From NCBI RefSeq assembly GCF_014898055.3, contig NW_023601433.1, forward strand, positions 45,689,876 to 45,753,875: a stretch of 64,000 bases of DNA, given 5' to 3'. Source of the stretch: Talpa occidentalis (taxonomy: Eukaryota; Chordata; Mammalia; Eulipotyphla; Talpidae). Positions 62,907-64,000 of the stretch are shown piece after piece. The translations under genes were made by a program, and so were the position numbers. The notes beneath the pieces were generated by a model. The model saw only the letters and a program-made list of their open reading frames with translations, did no database searches and was not told the origin of the DNA. Within the stretch, counting starts at the first letter, position 1. Each line of letters begins with the position of its first letter.

Positions 62907-63177
62907 GGACCTCCCCTGGTGGCGCAGGCAGTTGAGGGCAGTGCTGTGAAGCTGTCTGCAGCCTCTGCAGTGCTGGTAACCGGCTGGCTGCGAGGGTCCC
63001 ATATGGCGCCGCAGACCTCTCCTGCCTCGTCTGCTGTTCCCCTCAGCAGTGTATTTCAGTCAGGCTGCCTGTTCTGTTCCCTGCTCTGTCTCTGGTGAAT
63101 CCTCTCACCCTCCCGCGTGCATCTGGCCCGGTTCTTGTATAAGATAAATAAATCTTTAAAAACAAAAACAAAAAAAC
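62907..63177 (+). mobile_element. SINE, Rhin-type, intermediate subfamily
   Basis: Head gacctcccctggtggcgcag; the B-box region is mutated ('gctggtaaccggctggctgcgaggg'); the 3' part is 'gcatctggcccggttcttg'. Exact 15-bp target duplication caaattgataattta at 62892-62906 and 63178-63192. Confidence 0.92.
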
Positions 63178-63279
63178 CAAATTGATAATTTAAGTGATAC
63201 TGGGATAACCAGTTAACCATTTGGGCAATAGGTAATCGGATGACAGACTGACATTAATGACAGAATAGATTCAGATGAT

Positions 63280-63730
63280 TTAAATATGAGCAAAGGCATT
63301 TACAAAAGAAGAGATGCCAATACACAGAAAGTTTACTCTTAGCTAGTACTATTTTCAGATTGGGAGCAATAAAAAGAATGGCAATATTGAGTGGAGGGAA
63401 ATAGACCTTTTGTACACTGCTAATGGGAATGAAATTATTATTACATACTGGGATGAAAATGGAGTAACATTTGAATGGTTATAAAATCGTTTCCATCTTT
63501 GCCTCAGTAATTATGTTTTTTAGAATTTAATTGCCTAGTTGGGTATATTGCAAAAACAAAGGTCAAGGATACTTACTGAAACATATTAAAAAAAGAAAGG
63601 ACATCCTAATTATCCAATGATAGAGGTCTGGTTAAATTCCATGCAATAGAATGTGATGTAGCTATTTAAAATTATACAATGCAATTTTATTGAAACTGAC
63701 ATGAATTGCACAAAGTAGAGGGATTATTAG
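63280..63730 (+). repeat. Old L1 ORF2 3' fragment
   Basis: 'gagggaaatagaccttttgtacactgctaatgggaatg' and 'atccaatgatagaggtctggttaaa' are the typical last part of L1 ORF2. Sense orientation. Heavily decayed. Confidence 0.6.
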
Positions 63731-64000
63731 AATACAATAAGACAACATATACTTAGTGCTTAGCGTGGTGCTTAGCATATGGGAAGTTCTCAAATATTAG
63801 CTTTTTTTAAAGGTTGGAGAAACATGTTATAGGTTAATATATTTCCAAAAAACCTTTCTTCAAATTAATCCTCCAAATACCTACCAACAACCATTATTGG
63901 TTCTTAATTCTCTTTTAGACTAAAGTATTTGTTTGGGTACAAGGCTTTCCCCAGTCTAATGACTGACTTTCCACCCTCATATTTTTATTTTCTAGCACCA

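Larger units (their letters stand above)
49761..64000 (+). other. TTC13: TTC13 intron 1 (5' 14.2 kb; continues past the window)
   Basis: From GTGAGT onward I find no second TTC13 exon; the peptide expected after residue 90 (start SSFLNFHDSDC in human) is not encoded on the plus strand in any stretch I could read. The first 300 bp are still CpG island. Named repeats follow. I recognise nothing in 50060-50890, 51280-52850, 53030-54630, 56780-58080 or 58290-59150, except a C11 run at 57333-57343 and a 21-bp imperfect tandem duplication at 53345-53387. Confidence 0.75.

Noticed and set aside
63980..64000. Possible splice acceptor (tttattttctag) at the right edge as TTC13 exon 2
   Set aside because: Only five bases follow (cacca) and they do not fit the expected start of TTC13 exon 2.

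Overview
This is a mammalian nuclear window of low gene density: parts of three protein-coding genes, with everything else intronic or intergenic DNA filled with interspersed repeats. By recognisable protein sequence and exon structure the genes are FAM89A (+ strand, complete CDS in two exons, 6715-6990 and 23612-23875), ARV1 (- strand, complete CDS in five coding exons, 49222 down to 38421) and TTC13 (+ strand, only the first coding exon, 49490-49760; the rest lies beyond the right edge). FAM89A, ARV1 and TTC13 are neighbours in this relative orientation on human chromosome 1q42, so this looks like ordinary conserved placental synteny.

Organism: 26 copies of one tRNA-derived SINE are spread over the window, about one per 2.5 kb. 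The head is of the type ggcctccctggtggcgcag, with pol III A- and B-box-like motifs, and the tail is AATAAA-rich and ends in TCTT plus an A run. It is not Alu, B1/B2, the camelid vic-1, pig PRE-1, ruminant/whale CHR, carnivore CAN, horse ERE or vespertilionid Ves. The best match I can recall is the Rhin-1 type SINE of horseshoe and leaf-nosed bats, so a rhinolophoid bat is the most likely source. That is recall from sequence form, not a database hit. Older repeats (MIR, L2, Tigger1, MER2, MER5-like hAT, an MLT1-like LTR, old L1) are the normal placental background.

Layout: 1-6.1 kb is repeat-rich upstream DNA containing a striking exact 175-bp inverted repeat (4757-4931 / 5549-5723). 6.1-7.3 kb is the CpG-island promoter and first exon of FAM89A. 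7-23.6 kb is its single intron, with MER2, a nearly full-length Tigger1 relic and several SINEs. 23.6-24.7 kb is the terminal exon. 24.7-38.4 kb is the convergent intergenic space between FAM89A and ARV1, with LTR relics and many SINEs. 38.4-49.2 kb is ARV1. 49.22-49.49 kb is a compact head-to-head ARV1/TTC13 promoter with two ZNF143-like elements. 49.76-64 kb is TTC13 intron 1.

The genes do not form a pathway cluster. ARV1 (ER lipid and GPI homeostasis) and TTC13 (a poorly characterised TPR protein with a signal-peptide-like start) share a promoter; FAM89A converges on ARV1. I see no rRNA, tRNA gene, CRISPR array or intact mobile-element ORF, and no sign of a new multi-gene system. The most unusual items are the exact inverted repeat, a 49-bp retrotransposed micro-SINE with an 18-bp target duplication, and inverted SINE pairs in introns that could fold into long dsRNA.
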